DNA of 64,000 nt, taken from assembly GCA_963664365.1 (NCBI GenBank), contig OY761144.1, positions 2,976,001 to 3,040,000 on the forward strand. Direction: 5' to 3'. The notes beneath the pieces are model-generated. The model had not been told where the DNA came from. It made no database searches and saw only the letters and a program-made list of their open reading frames with translations. Shown piece by piece: positions 18,809-27,289 of this stretch; the first letter of the stretch is position 1, and the number at the start of each line of letters is the position of its first letter. Position numbers and translations under genes: made by a program. Source of the stretch: VXRN01 sp963664365. GTDB lineage: Bacteria > Chloroflexota > Dehalococcoidia > Lucifugimonadales > UBA1123.

Positions 18809-20139
18809 ACATGACGACCGCCGACAACCTAATATCGGAGATCATCGACCGGCTGAGCCGATTTCCATGCGCACAGCGTGCGGCATTCCTAGACGCCTCT
18901 TTAAAGATGCTCGACAAAGATGACCGACTCAGGCTCCAACACGCATGGGAACTCCACGCCCGGCCGGACCAACTCCCGCCCCCCGGCAACTGGAACACCT
19001 GGCTGATCCTTGCCGGACGTGGCTTCGGAAAGACCCGCACTGGCGCCGAATGGGTCCGCGCCCAGACAGAGACCGGACGCGCCCGGCGAGTAGCCCTCGT
19101 CGCCCGATCGCTCGACGAAGCCCAATCCGTCATGATCGAAGGCGAGTCAGGCATCCTAAATACCTCACCGCCCTGGCACACGCCCATCTACGAACCGTCC
19201 AAGAGAAAACTCACCTGGCCCAACGGCGCCCGCGCCCTCATCTTCTCAAGCCACGAACCCGACCAACTCAGAGGCCCACAATTCGACGCCGCCTGGTGCG
19301 ACGAACTCGCCTCATGGCAGTACCCCAACCAGACCTGGAACAACCTCAACTTCGCCCTCCGGCTCGGACAGCCCCCTAAGTGCGTCGTCACCACCACGCC
19401 CAGGCCCATCGAACTGATCAGAAGCCTGCCCGTCAGCCCAGGCGTCCACGTCACACGCGGCTCAACCTTCGACAACCGCGACAATCTCGCCCCATCCTTC
19501 TTCAACGGCATTATCGAACGCTACGACGGCACGCGCCTCGGACGACAGGAAATCCACGCCGAACTCGCCGATGAGTACGAAGACGCCCTCTGGAAACGCG
19601 AATGGATAGAAGACGCCCGACTCGCGAACCATCCGCCCGTGGCCCGCATCGTCGTCGCCATAGACCCCGCCATGTCCGCCAAGCCCAGCAGTTCCGAGAC
19701 CGGAATAGTCGTCGTCGGCGCCGACATGCACCGCGAACATGCCTACGTCATCGCCGACGAGTCCGGCCGGCTCACCCCCCAGGGCTGGGCGATGCGAGCC
19801 GTCCACCTCTTCGACAAGTTCAATGCCTCCCGAATCATCGCCGAAGACAACGCCGGCGGAGACCTCGTCAAGTCCACCCTCAAAGCCGCCGTCCCCCGCT
19901 CTCTCCCATACAAGGGCATCAAGGCCCGCACCGGCAAATACCTACGCGCCGAACCAGTAGCCGCCCTCTACGAACAGGGACGAGTCCACCACGTAGGCCG
20001 CTTCCCCGAACTCGAAGACCAGATGTGTACCTGGTCCGCCGAACTCGGACCCTCCGGCTCCCCCGACCGCGCCGACGCCCTAGTCCACGCCATTACCGAA
20101 CTGATGATAGAACGAATACCAATCAAAATCTGGGTCTAA
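18805..20139 (+). CDS. Terminase large subunit (gene-transfer-agent/Terminase_6-like)
   Basis: This 444-residue protein has the two-domain structure of DNA-packaging motors. ATPase: Walker A GRGFGKT (71-77) and Walker B-like FDAAWCDELASW with the catalytic Glu (about 160). RuvC/RNase-H-like nuclease: VVAIDPAMSA (about 286), RIIAEDNAGGD (about 345) and SPDRADALVHAITEL (about 425), supplying the three acidic metal ligands. All key residues are present, so it looks functional. No portal, capsid or tail genes follow; the next 1.7 kb is repeats and a decayed gene. It may be a prophage remnant or a domesticated terminase. Confidence 0.92.
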   Translation: MNMTTADNLISEIIDRLSRFPCAQRAAFLDASLKMLDKDDRLRLQHAWELHARPDQLPPPGNWNTWLILAGRGFGKTRTGAEWVRAQTETGRARRVALVARSLDEAQSVMIEGESGILNTSPPWHTPIYEPSKRKLTWPNGARALIFSSHEPDQLRGPQFDAAWCDELASWQYPNQTWNNLNFALRLGQPPKCVVTTTPRPIELIRSLPVSPGVHVTRGSTFDNRDNLAPSFFNGIIERYDGTRLGRQEIHAELADEYEDALWKREWIEDARLANHPPVARIVVAIDPAMSAKPSSSETGIVVVGADMHREHAYVIADESGRLTPQGWAMRAVHLFDKFNASRIIAEDNAGGDLVKSTLKAAVPRSLPYKGIKARTGKYLRAEPVAALYEQGRVHHVGRFPELEDQMCTWSAELGPSGSPDRADALVHAITELMIERIPIKIWV

Positions 20140-20147
20140 CCCCCCAT

Positions 20148-20436
20148 GGGAGCGCAAAAATCCCCTCTCCCTTGAGGGCTGACAAGGGTAGGTAAATGCA
20201 AAAACAACCACGAATATCAGTCAACAGGCCCCCTCTCCCTCTGGGAGAGGGTTGGGGTGAGGGTGAATACCTACCCCTTTAAGCTCCCTTGAGGGAGAGG
20301 GCTAGAGCCTGCCCCGTACTACGATACGGGGGTGAGGGTGACACGCCCCCACCCGCCAAACCCCCATCGTCATCCCGAATGCCCCCACTGTCATTGCCCA
20401 GTTTTCATCTTCCATGGCGCCAGTGAAAACCGGCAT
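20148..20436. repeat. Cluster of R1/R2 repeats downstream of the terminase
   Basis: Three R1 copies (about 20160, 20228-20272 and 20283-20352) and an R2 variant (GGGAGCGCAAAAATCCCCTC at 20150) lie here, followed by the CATCTTCCATGG...AACCGGCAT word at 20406-20434 that is also found at 3539. No gene is supported from 20140 to 20538. Confidence 0.7.
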
Positions 20437-20538
20437 TGCTAACAATAGGCCCCACCAGCAAACCGTCGTTCCCGCACACCGTAAGTATGTAGAATATGAA
20501 CATTGACAAGACGACGCCGAAAATAGGAAGATGACTGC

Positions 20539-20947
20539 ATGAACGGCTTACGGAGGCTTGAGGCCCAGCGTGAATCTGCCCAGGGCGAATGAAGCATGAT
20601 ACCTCATCGCGTTCGTGATCCTCTCGGGCAGTGGCGCCGCGCTGGTGCTGGTCGCTGAGATTGGCTTCAGAACGAACGATAGCTGGGTCTCGACTCTCGC
20701 AAACGTCGGACACGGCCTGCAATGGGTCGTAGTCGTTGCCGGAGTCGTCTCTTACGTTGGAATGGAGGGCTTCAACATGCTGTACGAGCGATACGTCCGT
20801 AGATTGGATCGAGAAGCCCGCGAGGAGGGCCGAGAAGAAGGCCGAGAAGAGGGCCGCGACCAAGGCCGCGCCCAGATACTCGACCTCCTTGACGAAGACA
20901 CCCGGAAGGTCGTCGAACGCAAGCTCAGCCGCAACGCCGACGACTAG
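20539..20947 (+). pseudogene. Frameshifted small membrane protein with REEG-repeat coiled tail
   Basis: An ATG at 20539 (GGAAG upstream) opens MNGLRRLEAQRESAQGE and then runs out of frame. A second frame, open from 20600, continues YLIAFVILSGSGAALVLVAE with two hydrophobic segments and ends in a helix with EEGREEGREEGRDQGRAQ and LDEDTRKVVERKLSRNADD. The two halves are best explained as one gene broken by a frameshift near 20590. The intact layout (two membrane segments, then a charged helix) matches the 51984-52406 gene. The part from the GTG at 20615 could still be made as a 110-residue protein. Confidence 0.5.
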
Positions 20948-21035
20948 GACGCTCCACTCCTTACACCATAAACCCTATACCATAGTCCACCACCTAACAG
21001 CCGGATGCCGTAGCCCCCTTCCCGCCGTCCCCAAT

Positions 21036-21812
21036 CAGCGAAATCACATAATCACAAAAGTCACAGTTCAGACAGAACCTGTCCCGGATTAGTAGGCGCC
21101 GCATACGCGAGCGCGAAAATCCCCTCTCCCTTGAGGGAGAGGGCTAGAGCCTGCCCCGTACTACGATACGGGGGTGAGGGTGACACGTCCGCCTACCAAC
21201 TTGGGACAGTCACAGTTCAGACACCCTCCCTTGACACGAACCGCCGTTCCCTAATATCATAAAGTACATCGGTTCCCTGATACCCAACCCAAAGGTGCAA
21301 ATGCCGTGCTCGACCCGGAAGTCAAAAGCCTCCTCTCCGAATTCGACAAGTTCTCATTCCAACCTCCGGCTTGGACGTATGCCCACGCCACATACCCCCT
21401 CCCACGGACGCCGACTGTTCAAGGGCATCCGGCTAATCCCCGAGACAACACAAACGGGTGCAGAAGGTGCAGGTAGGGAGCAGGAATGATTTCCCAAAAG
21501 TGCGCCGTCTCCCAAAGCTGGACCGCTCCCCTCTCAGCTTTGACGGGTGCAGAGGGTGCAGAAGGTGCAGGTATTTCAAAAAACTTTTTCCACCCCTAAC
21601 AACATCCGAGTCAATAAACTTGATACGACCCAACTCAACCCTCTTGCCCCGATACGGAGCCGGAACCCGCGCAGCGGCTCGCCGCTTGGCAATCCAGAGG
21701 TGGAGCGGGCATCACACTAATCACCATAATCACAGTTCAGACACCGCCGTCATTTCGGCGAGAGCCTGCCCCGTACCCCGATACGGGGGCTAGGGTGAGG
21801 GTGAATACCCAT
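21036..21812. repeat. 9-bp-periodic repeat element, copy 2, with flanking R1/R2 repeats
   Basis: The stretch 21205-21745 is copy 2 of the element: CACAGTTCAGACACC border, TTGACA at 21232-21237 with a TATCAT box after it, two blocks of GGTGCAG words at 9-bp spacing (21456-21477 and 21543-21570) flanking CAAAGCTGG...CAGCTTTGA, then TTTCAAAAAACTTTTTCCA, a TCAATAAACTTGATACGA stretch, and a CACAGTTCAGACACC border again. R2 and R1 copies lie at 21100-21188 and R1 again at 21760-21812. An extra CAGTTCAGACAG border word lies at 21063-21074. No gene is supported in 20948-21914. Confidence 0.7.
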
Positions 21813-21865
21813 CCACCGACCAACCTGACACAGGCTCAGAGGTGCGAGAGAGGTTTGCGCGGTCG

Positions 21866-21894
21866 TTGACAGACATCACCAACTCCCCTACTAT
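21866..21894 (+). promoter_or_regulatory. Promoter of the sulfatase/YIDPG/methyltransferase cassette
   Basis: TTGACA at 21866-21871 and TACTAT at 21889-21894 are separated by 17 bp. The transcript would start near 21901, giving a 14-nt leader before the ATG at 21915. Confidence 0.5.
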
Positions 21895-21914
21895 TCTGCA
21901 ATCTGTTCGCATAT

Positions 21915-23702
21915 ATGGTCTCAGATTGGAGTTGCCCGCTATTGGAGATATTGGGGAAAGAATCGCGCCTGCGCGTTGCGCTTGTGCATCTGAAGTCCGG
22001 CGTCGAGGCCATATCGGGAGGAGCCTTCAAGCTCACGTTCTCCGCCCTGCTGATAGCGGCCGCGCTGGGAACCACATACGTCGGTTCCGACATCAACTTC
22101 CCGGAGATCGAACTGAGGAGCGTTCTGGCGCGCGGGATGGCGGTGAGCGGAATCCTGCTGCTCGGCGCGCTGGCGATTTCGCTGCGCTCCAGGACCCTCG
22201 GGAACGCAGCGCTGGCGCTAATTACGTTTGCGGGCATATTCACCGCCTACGTCGTCCACACCGAACTGTTCTACGCCGAAAACAGGCTCTGGCTGATCGC
22301 GCTGTGCCCCGCCGCGCTTTTCGGGCTTTTCACGGCGTACCGGATCATGGACGACTTTCGCTGGGGCGGCTTGGCGCTCTCTGTGGCGGCGTCATTGCCC
22401 GTCGCGGCGCACATCGGGCGGAAAGTATGGCCGATGCTGAAGCCTGGCTTAAGCACACCTGGAGGATTCCTTGACCCCGGCAGCGTCGCGATGTGGGTCG
22501 GCATCATTGGAATATGCGCCGGCTCTACGTTGGCGCTGTACTTGATGTACCGGATTGTGCATCCTTCCCGTTGGGGAGCGTTCGCTTTATTGGCAGTAGC
22601 GTCGTTCCTTGCGGCTTCGCTCATCTACCTGGGGCACAACTACGGAGAAGGCGGCAGCGGCTACTACGCCAACGGCTGGGAAGACCACCCAAACGTGCGG
22701 TCGGTCGCCTTCGAGGAGACGCCCAACATCTATTTTCTCGGCTTCGACTCGATCACGCCTGAGGCCATCATGAGCAAGTACATGGGAATCGAGACCACAG
22801 ATTTCCACCGGGTGTTAGACGAGGAGATGCGCCGCTTTCGGAATCTCTTTGCCCACGGGGTTCGCACCGTTTACTCCTTCAATACCCTCATGGCGCTGGA
22901 CTTGGATATCTTCTTAGAGCACCGGCGAGTAAACGGGTCAATTCCCAGCTACGTCGCGGGCCATGATCTCAGCCCGCTCGTCTGGCTTTTGAGGCAGAAC
23001 GGCTACGAAACTACCTCCATTTACGAGAATACTCGCTTTGGGTATCGACAGGGGCCGGGTATCGACAGGTATATCGTCAAGAAGATGGTTTTGGTTTGCC
23101 CTCTACTGGATCAGGCCACAAGACCGTGGGCATTTTGGGGCTACTGTTGGAACAACGAGGAGATCTTGGACCAAGAGCCTCTCTTGTCGAGTTGGGATTT
23201 CTTGTTTCGGGAGATGACGGAGATCGACAGAAGCAAACCGCAGTTCGTGGTCGCCCATCGCTACTTGCCCGGACACTTCGACAGCAGCTACGACAGAGAC
23301 ACGTTTCCGGAAGCCTACCGAAAGAATTTCAACAGAGCGGCTGACCACCTAGAGCAGGTTATCGAGCGCCTTAAGGCCAACGATCCCGACTCCATCCTGT
23401 TCGTATTCGGCGACCACGGAGCTTTGCTGTCCGATGGGATGGCAGTTGAAGACGACCCGGAGTTCTTTATCCAAGACCGGTTCGGAGTGCTGGGAGGCGT
23501 GTGGCCGCCCGACAGGTGCGCCTCGGAGTTCGACGAGGCGCAGAGCAAGGGGTATATGACGTCTCTGGACGTCGTCCACGCGATACTCGAATGTCTGTCG
23601 GGAGGGGAGAGTCCGCTCATCGAGCCGAGGCGCGACAGGTTCTGGGGCGGCGGGATACCCGAAGACCATTCGTATGACTACAAGGAGTTCCTGTATGAGT
23701 AG
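21915..23702 (+). CDS. Membrane-anchored sulfatase/alkaline-phosphatase-superfamily protein
   Basis: This 595-residue protein starts with about seven membrane segments (to about residue 245), followed by an extracytoplasmic domain with NIYFLGFDSITPEAIMSKY (first metal Asp, about 270), and later DSILFVFGDHGALLSDGM with the DHG metal pair (about 495). That order is the alkaline phosphatase/sulfatase fold, as in lipoteichoic-acid synthase-like or phosphoethanolamine-transferase-like enzymes. The nucleophile position (Ser/Thr between these motifs) is probably in RTVYSFNTLMALD. The substrate is unknown, probably a surface glycan or lipid. It heads a three-gene cassette with overlapping stops and starts, shared with a YIDPG small protein and a methyltransferase fusion. 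Confidence 0.83.
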   Translation: MVSDWSCPLLEILGKESRLRVALVHLKSGVEAISGGAFKLTFSALLIAAALGTTYVGSDINFPEIELRSVLARGMAVSGILLLGALAISLRSRTLGNAALALITFAGIFTAYVVHTELFYAENRLWLIALCPAALFGLFTAYRIMDDFRWGGLALSVAASLPVAAHIGRKVWPMLKPGLSTPGGFLDPGSVAMWVGIIGICAGSTLALYLMYRIVHPSRWGAFALLAVASFLAASLIYLGHNYGEGGSGYYANGWEDHPNVRSVAFEETPNIYFLGFDSITPEAIMSKYMGIETTDFHRVLDEEMRRFRNLFAHGVRTVYSFNTLMALDLDIFLEHRRVNGSIPSYVAGHDLSPLVWLLRQNGYETTSIYENTRFGYRQGPGIDRYIVKKMVLVCPLLDQATRPWAFWGYCWNNEEILDQEPLLSSWDFLFREMTEIDRSKPQFVVAHRYLPGHFDSSYDRDTFPEAYRKNFNRAADHLEQVIERLKANDPDSILFVFGDHGALLSDGMAVEDDPEFFIQDRFGVLGGVWPPDRCASEFDEAQSKGYMTSLDVVHAILECLSGGESPLIEPRRDRFWGGGIPEDHSYDYKEFLYE

Positions 23703-24009
23703 ATCGAAGCTAATAGCATTGGCCGCCGTGTCGATATGCGCCGCCTATGTCAGCCCGACGGCGGCCCTCGGATTCTCCGGCGCCGAGGGTATGCCTAGTA
23801 CGACAGGCCGCGTCGAACTCTTGCTGGCCTACATAGACCCCGGCGCGGCGGGCTTCATAATCGTATCGGTCTTGGGCTTCATCTCCGCCGTTGGATACAC
23901 GGCGCGCTCCTACCTCAGCCGCCTCAAGCGTTTCGTGTTCAGAGGCGGACGGACGGCGCGGGAATGTGAGAGCGACGAAAGACGCTGCTTGGAGGAAAGC
24001 GGATGTTGA
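23695..24009 (+). CDS. Small YIDPG-motif membrane protein
   Basis: The start at 23695 (GGAG 8 bp upstream, overlapping the previous stop) gives 104 residues: a signal-like first helix (SKLIALAAVSICAAYVSPTA), then LLAYIDPGAAGFIIVSVLGF and a second membrane helix ending in SYLSRLKRFVFRGG. AYIDPG(T/A)-type small proteins are found beside membrane sulfatase-like genes in many bacteria; their function is unknown. The position between the sulfatase-like protein and the methyltransferase, with overlaps at both ends (8 bp and 7 bp), argues that the three gene products act together at the membrane. Confidence 0.78.
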   Translation: MSRSKLIALAAVSICAAYVSPTAALGFSGAEGMPSTTGRVELLLAYIDPGAAGFIIVSVLGFISAVGYTARSYLSRLKRFVFRGGRTARECESDERRCLEESGC

Positions 24010-25433
24010 GCGCGGACGGCGGGTCTTTCAAGGACCCGTCGGGACGGGTTTACCTCGTGCCGGACCGGGACAGCGGACAGCGCGTAGTTCGCGGTCTGAC
24101 GGACTCCGCGCGGGCAACTATCGCAAGGCTGATGTCCGAGCCGTTCTTCGAGTCGCTGATGTCTAGGGGCGACGTGGTCAAGACGGCCGGCCTGCGCCCC
24201 GACGACCCCGCCGCCGCGTCCGTAATGAAGATGGGCTGGGCCGCCGCCGTCGAGCACGAGGCCGTGGACTTCCTGACTTGGCCCTACGAGTGGCCCTTCT
24301 CCATGCTCAAGGACGCCGCTCTACTGCAACTGCGGCTGTTGGACTCGGCCATCCGAAGTGGATGGATGCTAAAAGACGCCACCCCGTTCAACATCCAATG
24401 GGTGGGTACCCGGCCGGTCTTCATAGACGTTCCTTCCTTCGTTCCGTGGGAGGACGGCGAATATTGGCAGGGCTACCGGCAGTTCTGCTCCACGTTTCTC
24501 ATACCGCTGATGCTGACGGCGCACCTCGGCATCCCGTTTCAACCTCTTCTGCGCTCGTGTCCGGAGGGTATCCCGCCGGAAGAAGCGGCAAGATATTTCT
24601 ACGGACTTCGCCGCTTCAAGCGCGGCGTGCCCTCTCACGTCTGGTTTCCGGCGAAGATGGAGAGGCGGATGCGGAAACGAGAATCGGGTAACGGCTCTTC
24701 GAGTTCATCGAAGCGTCGCAGGCAGTCCGAGACGACTCTCCTAGCCCTGTTGGACGACCTGGCCCGTCTCGTGGCCGGACTTTCTCACCGGCCGGCCGGC
24801 TCTTCGAATTGGTCGGAGTACTCGGAGACGCACTCTTACGGAGAGGTCGATTTCGAGCGCAAGAAGGCGTTCGTCGAAGAACATATCTCGGCGCGCCGCC
24901 CGCGCCTCCTGTGGGACCTGGGCGCGAACACCGGGACGTTCTCCCGCATTGCGGCGCGACACTCGCAGGTCGTGGTCGCGGTGGACGGCGACCACGAAGC
25001 CGTGGACATCCTCTACCGAGAGGCGCGAGAAAGCGGCGACCGCAATATCATTCCCTTGGTGATGGACCTCGCCAACCCGTCGCCCGGCCAGGGCTGGGTT
25101 GGCCGAGAACGCGCCGCGTTCTTCGAGAGGCAAAGTCCCGACGTGGCCCTCTGCCTCGCGCTTGTCCACCACTTGCGCGTTTCCGCGAACATCCCGACCT
25201 CCATGCTCATCGAGTGGCTTCGGAGCCTCGACGCCGCGCTCATCGTCGAATTCGTAGGGCGCGACGACGAGATGTTCCGCAAGCTGGTTGAGAACAAGAG
25301 TGAAGACTACGCGGACTACACTTCAGAGAACTTCCAACTGGAAATCGAAAAGCGTTTCACCATCGAAGACAGAATGGAGTTGAAGAAAGGCAAACGGCAG
25401 ATGCTGCTGCTGGAGCCGAATAACCTAGCGTAA
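24003..25433 (+). CDS. Kinase-fold-like N-terminus fused to a class I SAM methyltransferase (NoeA-like)
   Basis: This 476-residue protein has a C-terminal methyltransferase: LLWDLGANTGTFSRIAARHS (SAM-binding motif I, about 300-318), VVVAVDGDHEAVDIL (motif II acidic residue) and VALCLALVHHLRVS (motif IV). The N-terminal half contains SGWMLKDATPFNIQWVGTRP then FIDVPSFVPW (about 121-152), which resembles the catalytic loop and metal motif of kinase-like phosphotransferases (D..N and ID), although the fold assignment is inference. The layout resembles rhizobial NoeA-type proteins. It overlaps the YIDPG gene by 7 bp. The probable role is modification of a surface glycan together with the sulfatase-like protein. 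Confidence 0.75.
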   Translation: MLSADGGSFKDPSGRVYLVPDRDSGQRVVRGLTDSARATIARLMSEPFFESLMSRGDVVKTAGLRPDDPAAASVMKMGWAAAVEHEAVDFLTWPYEWPFSMLKDAALLQLRLLDSAIRSGWMLKDATPFNIQWVGTRPVFIDVPSFVPWEDGEYWQGYRQFCSTFLIPLMLTAHLGIPFQPLLRSCPEGIPPEEAARYFYGLRRFKRGVPSHVWFPAKMERRMRKRESGNGSSSSSKRRRQSETTLLALLDDLARLVAGLSHRPAGSSNWSEYSETHSYGEVDFERKKAFVEEHISARRPRLLWDLGANTGTFSRIAARHSQVVVAVDGDHEAVDILYREARESGDRNIIPLVMDLANPSPGQGWVGRERAAFFERQSPDVALCLALVHHLRVSANIPTSMLIEWLRSLDAALIVEFVGRDDEMFRKLVENKSEDYADYTSENFQLEIEKRFTIEDRMELKKGKRQMLLLEPNNLA

Positions 25434-25440
25434 GTCAAGC

Positions 25441-25460
25441 GGGCGGTTCGCGAACCGCCT
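25441..25460. repeat. R5 palindrome GGCGGTTCG/CGAACCGCC
   Basis: The third copy of the R5 family lies 7 bp after the methyltransferase stop, where it could act as a terminator hairpin. The variable pair is G:C here. The rest of the gap to 25659 shows nothing else. Confidence 0.6.
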
Positions 25461-25659
25461 GTATCCGCCAACTGCAATATCATCGTCAGGCCCTGGATCA
25501 GCCTGCGGGATGTCTTGACCATTCTGTGTAAGTAGCCTATCTTTTCCGGCGTATTCGACGTTCCTTGAGAGCGAGCTTTGGCCGCTCGGCAACGAGGATG
25601 CGCGCGGTTATATCGGTTCGGAGGGTTGATTTGAGCAGCATCGAGGGTCGGAACTGAAC

Positions 25660-27261
25660 ATGCTCGATATGTTCGGCGAGTTTAGCTGGTGGATACTCGG
25701 CGTCTTCTTCGCGTACTTCGCCGCCCTGATCGGCATTGCCGTGGTTCGCGCCCGCCAGATGCGCGGAATGTCGGACTACGTGCTGGGAGGCCGCCGGGTC
25801 GGCAGCTTGGTCTCGGCCCTGAGCTCAAGTTCCTCCGCTACCAGCGCATGGACGGTGCTGGTGCTCCCCGCGCTGGCCTTCGCCTCGGGCGTGGTGCATA
25901 TGTGGACGGTTCTCGGCTTAGTGTCGGGAGTGTGGCTTGGATGGACGATCATCGCCAAAAGACTTCGCCGATACACGATTGCCGCCGATGAATCTCTGAC
26001 TCTGCCCGAGTTCATGGAAAAGCGCTTCGACGACAGGTCGGGAGCGCTGAGGACCCTGGCGGGCTTCATCACGATCTTCTTCGTGATCTTCTACATCAGC
26101 TCCGGCCTGATCGCGGGCGCCAGCCTGCTGGATACGGTGTTTGGACTCTCTTGGGGATGGGGCATCGTGATAACCCTCGTCGCCGTCGCGTCGTACACAT
26201 TCATCGGCGGCTTCTTGGCCGTCTCCAAGACCGACGTCTTCCAGGCCATGCTCATGCTGGCCTGCCTGACGACAATGCCCATTGCGCTGGTATTCATTGC
26301 CGCCGATGACCCGTTACAGGGTTTGGGCGCTACGTCTCTGGGTTTCTGGAACCCCTTGATCGACGCCGACGGCAGCGCAATCGGCCCTTTCTTCATCCTC
26401 TCAGCCGCCGGGTGGGGGCTGGGATTCATGGGTTCGCAGCGGGTGGTGCAGCGGTTCATGGCGGTGGAAAGCGAAGAGAAGATCAAGCCGAGCCGGGACA
26501 TAGGGACGGTATGGCTCATAGTCATCTTCTCATTCGCGCTTCTGCTGGGCTTGGCCGCCAGGCCCGCGCTCTCGGAGGTGGGTCTTCTTTCGAGCGCGTT
26601 GGAGAACCCGAGCGGCGTCTATCTGCTCCTCTCGGACATCTTCTTCCACCCCCTCGTGACCGGCCTGCTGCTGACCGCGGTTGTCGCGGCTGTAATGAGC
26701 ACGGCAGATTCGCAGCTGCTGTTGGCCTCGGCCATCGCCACCGACGACATGCCGCTGCTCAAGAGGTACGCGTACAGCTTAACGACTCACGGCAGGGTCT
26801 GGCTGGGACGCGCTCTGCTGGTCGTGGTGGGAATCGTCGCCGCCCTCCTTCTGGGGGCTTTGGACGGCATCGCCGCCTTCCTTTCCGATACCTTGGAAAG
26901 AGACATTACTCTCGAGGGGTCGATCGCCAGTCTGGTCGCATACGCTTGGGGAGGCATGGGCGCCGCTTTCGGCCCGGTTACCATCATGTCCCTGTACTGG
27001 CGGCGGTTCAACTTTTGGGGCGCGCTTACCTCGATCGTCACCGGAACGCTGGTCGCCTCCATCTGGTGGGGACTATCCGGCGGCCCCGGCGGCCTTTGGG
27101 ACATACAGCCGGCCACTCCGGGCTTCCTGTTCGCCATTCCGGCGGCTGTGGTCGTGACCCTTCTCACTCCGAAGCCGTCGGACAGCGTCGTGAAGTTGTT
27201 CGACCAGGTGAACCCGCCCAAGACCGAACGCTCGATCTCGGCGGGACGAACGTCAGGGTGA
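25660..27261 (+). CDS. Sodium:solute symporter family protein
   Basis: This 533-residue protein has about 13 hydrophobic segments and the SSS-family signature region: MRGMSDYVLGGRRVGSLVSALSSSSSATSAWTVL near the N-terminus, where the Ser-rich unwound helix forms part of the sodium site, and GWGLGFMGSQRVVQRFMAVESEEK, typical of PutP/PanF-like members. The C-terminal region keeps the long helix and VALTSIVTGTLVASIWWGL. The substrate (proline, pantothenate, a sugar or another solute) cannot be assigned. It is monocistronic, convergent with the HtrA-like gene 29 bp away. Confidence 0.93.
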   Translation: MLDMFGEFSWWILGVFFAYFAALIGIAVVRARQMRGMSDYVLGGRRVGSLVSALSSSSSATSAWTVLVLPALAFASGVVHMWTVLGLVSGVWLGWTIIAKRLRRYTIAADESLTLPEFMEKRFDDRSGALRTLAGFITIFFVIFYISSGLIAGASLLDTVFGLSWGWGIVITLVAVASYTFIGGFLAVSKTDVFQAMLMLACLTTMPIALVFIAADDPLQGLGATSLGFWNPLIDADGSAIGPFFILSAAGWGLGFMGSQRVVQRFMAVESEEKIKPSRDIGTVWLIVIFSFALLLGLAARPALSEVGLLSSALENPSGVYLLLSDIFFHPLVTGLLLTAVVAAVMSTADSQLLLASAIATDDMPLLKRYAYSLTTHGRVWLGRALLVVVGIVAALLLGALDGIAAFLSDTLERDITLEGSIASLVAYAWGGMGAAFGPVTIMSLYWRRFNFWGALTSIVTGTLVASIWWGLSGGPGGLWDIQPATPGFLFAIPAAVVVTLLTPKPSDSVVKLFDQVNPPKTERSISAGRTSG

Positions 27262-27289
27262 CGGTGGTGGCCGCGGTGGCAGGCGGGAG

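Noticed and set aside
21295..21489. Short open frame in repeat copy 2
   Set aside because: It lies wholly in repeat DNA and the equivalent frame in copy 3 is not conserved.
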